NCBI RefSeq assembly: GCF_016213215.1
Contig: NZ_JACRAW010000007.1
Location: 1-64,000, forward strand
Length of the DNA: 64,000 nucleotides
Direction: 5' to 3'
Source of the DNA: Bradyrhizobium sp.
Lineage (GTDB): Bacteria > Pseudomonadota > Alphaproteobacteria > Rhizobiales > Xanthobacteraceae
A model generated the notes under the pieces. It was not told the DNA's origin, made no database searches, and was given only the letters and a program-made list of their open reading frames with translations. Made by a program: the position numbers and the translations under genes. Of this stretch, positions 63,708 through 64,000 are shown piece after piece. Every line of letters begins with the position of its first letter. Within the stretch, counting starts at the first letter, position 1.

Positions 63708-64000
63708 ATGGATCAAAGCGACGAAAACTGGTGGCGGCACGGCATCTTCTATCAAATCTATCCGCGCTCCCTTCAGGACACCAATGACGATGGCGTCGGC
63801 GATCTCGCCGGTATCATCCAGCGCCTGCCGTACTTGAAGGATCTCGGCGCCGACGCCATCTGGCTGTCGCCGATCTATCCGTCACCGATGGCCGATTTCG
63901 GCTATGACATTTCCGATTACACCGCCATCGATCCGTTGTTCGGCACCATGGCCGACTTCGATGCGCTGCTCGCGGCGGCCCACGACAACGGTCTCAAGCT
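63708..64000 (+). CDS. Alpha-glucosidase/alpha-amylase family protein, GH13 (5' part)
   Basis: The first 97 codons of a gene that continues past the window. [21 protein letters not shown], then [33 protein letters not shown] and [12 protein letters not shown] match the start of GH13 (oligo-1,6-glucosidase/trehalulose-synthase-type) enzymes. Catalytic residues lie outside the window. Likely hydrolyses alpha-glucosidic bonds. Confidence 0.93.
   Translation, partial: MDQSDENWWRHGIFYQIYPRSLQDTNDDGVGDLAGIIQRLPYLKDLGADAIWLSPIYPSPMADFGYDISDYTAIDPLFGTMADFDALLAAAHDNGLK

Noticed and set aside
1..64000. CRISPR arrays or phage genes
   Set aside because: No regularly spaced direct repeats, cas genes or phage structural genes were found by eye.

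Overview
The window looks like chromosomal DNA of a Bradyrhizobium-type alphaproteobacterium. This is inferred from the rpsT-dnaA-dnaN-recF order, uniformly GC-rich coding sequence, DUF3551-type and other small Bradyrhizobiaceae proteins, a phasin, and several short palindromic repeat families typical of that group. I see no prophage, integrase, transposase, plasmid maintenance gene or CRISPR array. It is mainly core and lineage-specific chromosome with scattered small repeats.

Layout. 1-5.3 kb: replication-initiation cluster on the minus strand (rpsT, dnaA, dnaN, 5' part of recF). A small GIY-YIG nuclease gene, broken by a stop codon and bracketed by perfect 33-bp inverted repeats, lies between dnaN and recF. 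5.6-13 kb: small membrane protein, msrA, polysaccharide-export lipoprotein, two hydrolases, an HD-GYP response regulator and an acyl-CoA-ligase-like enzyme. 13.2-20.9 kb: RnfD/NqrB-like membrane protein coupled to a DUF2330 protein, VOC protein, TctC-type binding protein, DUF3551 protein, an arsR-SRPBCC-DUF899 operon with a palindromic operator on the start codon, a trypsin-like protease and a decayed second DUF899 fragment. 21-24.6 kb: small lineage-specific genes mixed with copies of one inverted-repeat element. 24.6-32.5 kb: two very large SAM/cyclase/AAA/TPR signalling proteins, head to head. 32.9-34.6 kb: membrane protein, winged-helix regulator and a UppS paralogue, with two matching CTTTG-N5-CAAAG palindromes. 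34.8-40.2 kb: phasin, tRNA-Arg(CCG) and a large GGDEF-EAL protein. 40.4-49.2 kb: a complete branched-chain-type ABC transporter downstream of a CoA-transferase, preceded by a near-consensus sigma-54 promoter, a dyad upstream of it, and a sigma-54 activator gene. 49.3-56 kb: second GGDEF-EAL protein, HWE histidine kinase, SDR, glycine-tailed secreted peptide, cytochrome P450 and Lrp regulator. 56.1-61.1 kb: two paralogous outer-membrane genes, each encoding three Omp25/31-type beta-barrels in one chain. 61.5-64 kb: PHB-depolymerase-type esterase, MBL hydrolase and the start of a GH13 glucosidase.

The features most worth a second look are the inverted-repeat-bracketed GIY-YIG cassette inside the dnaN-recF interval, the triple-barrel outer-membrane proteins and their tandem duplication, the sigma-54/CoA-transferase/ABC-transporter unit, the paired giant cyclase/AAA/TPR proteins, and two terminators that no gene explains (possible small RNAs). 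Protein functions are inferred from motifs read by eye; no database search was possible.
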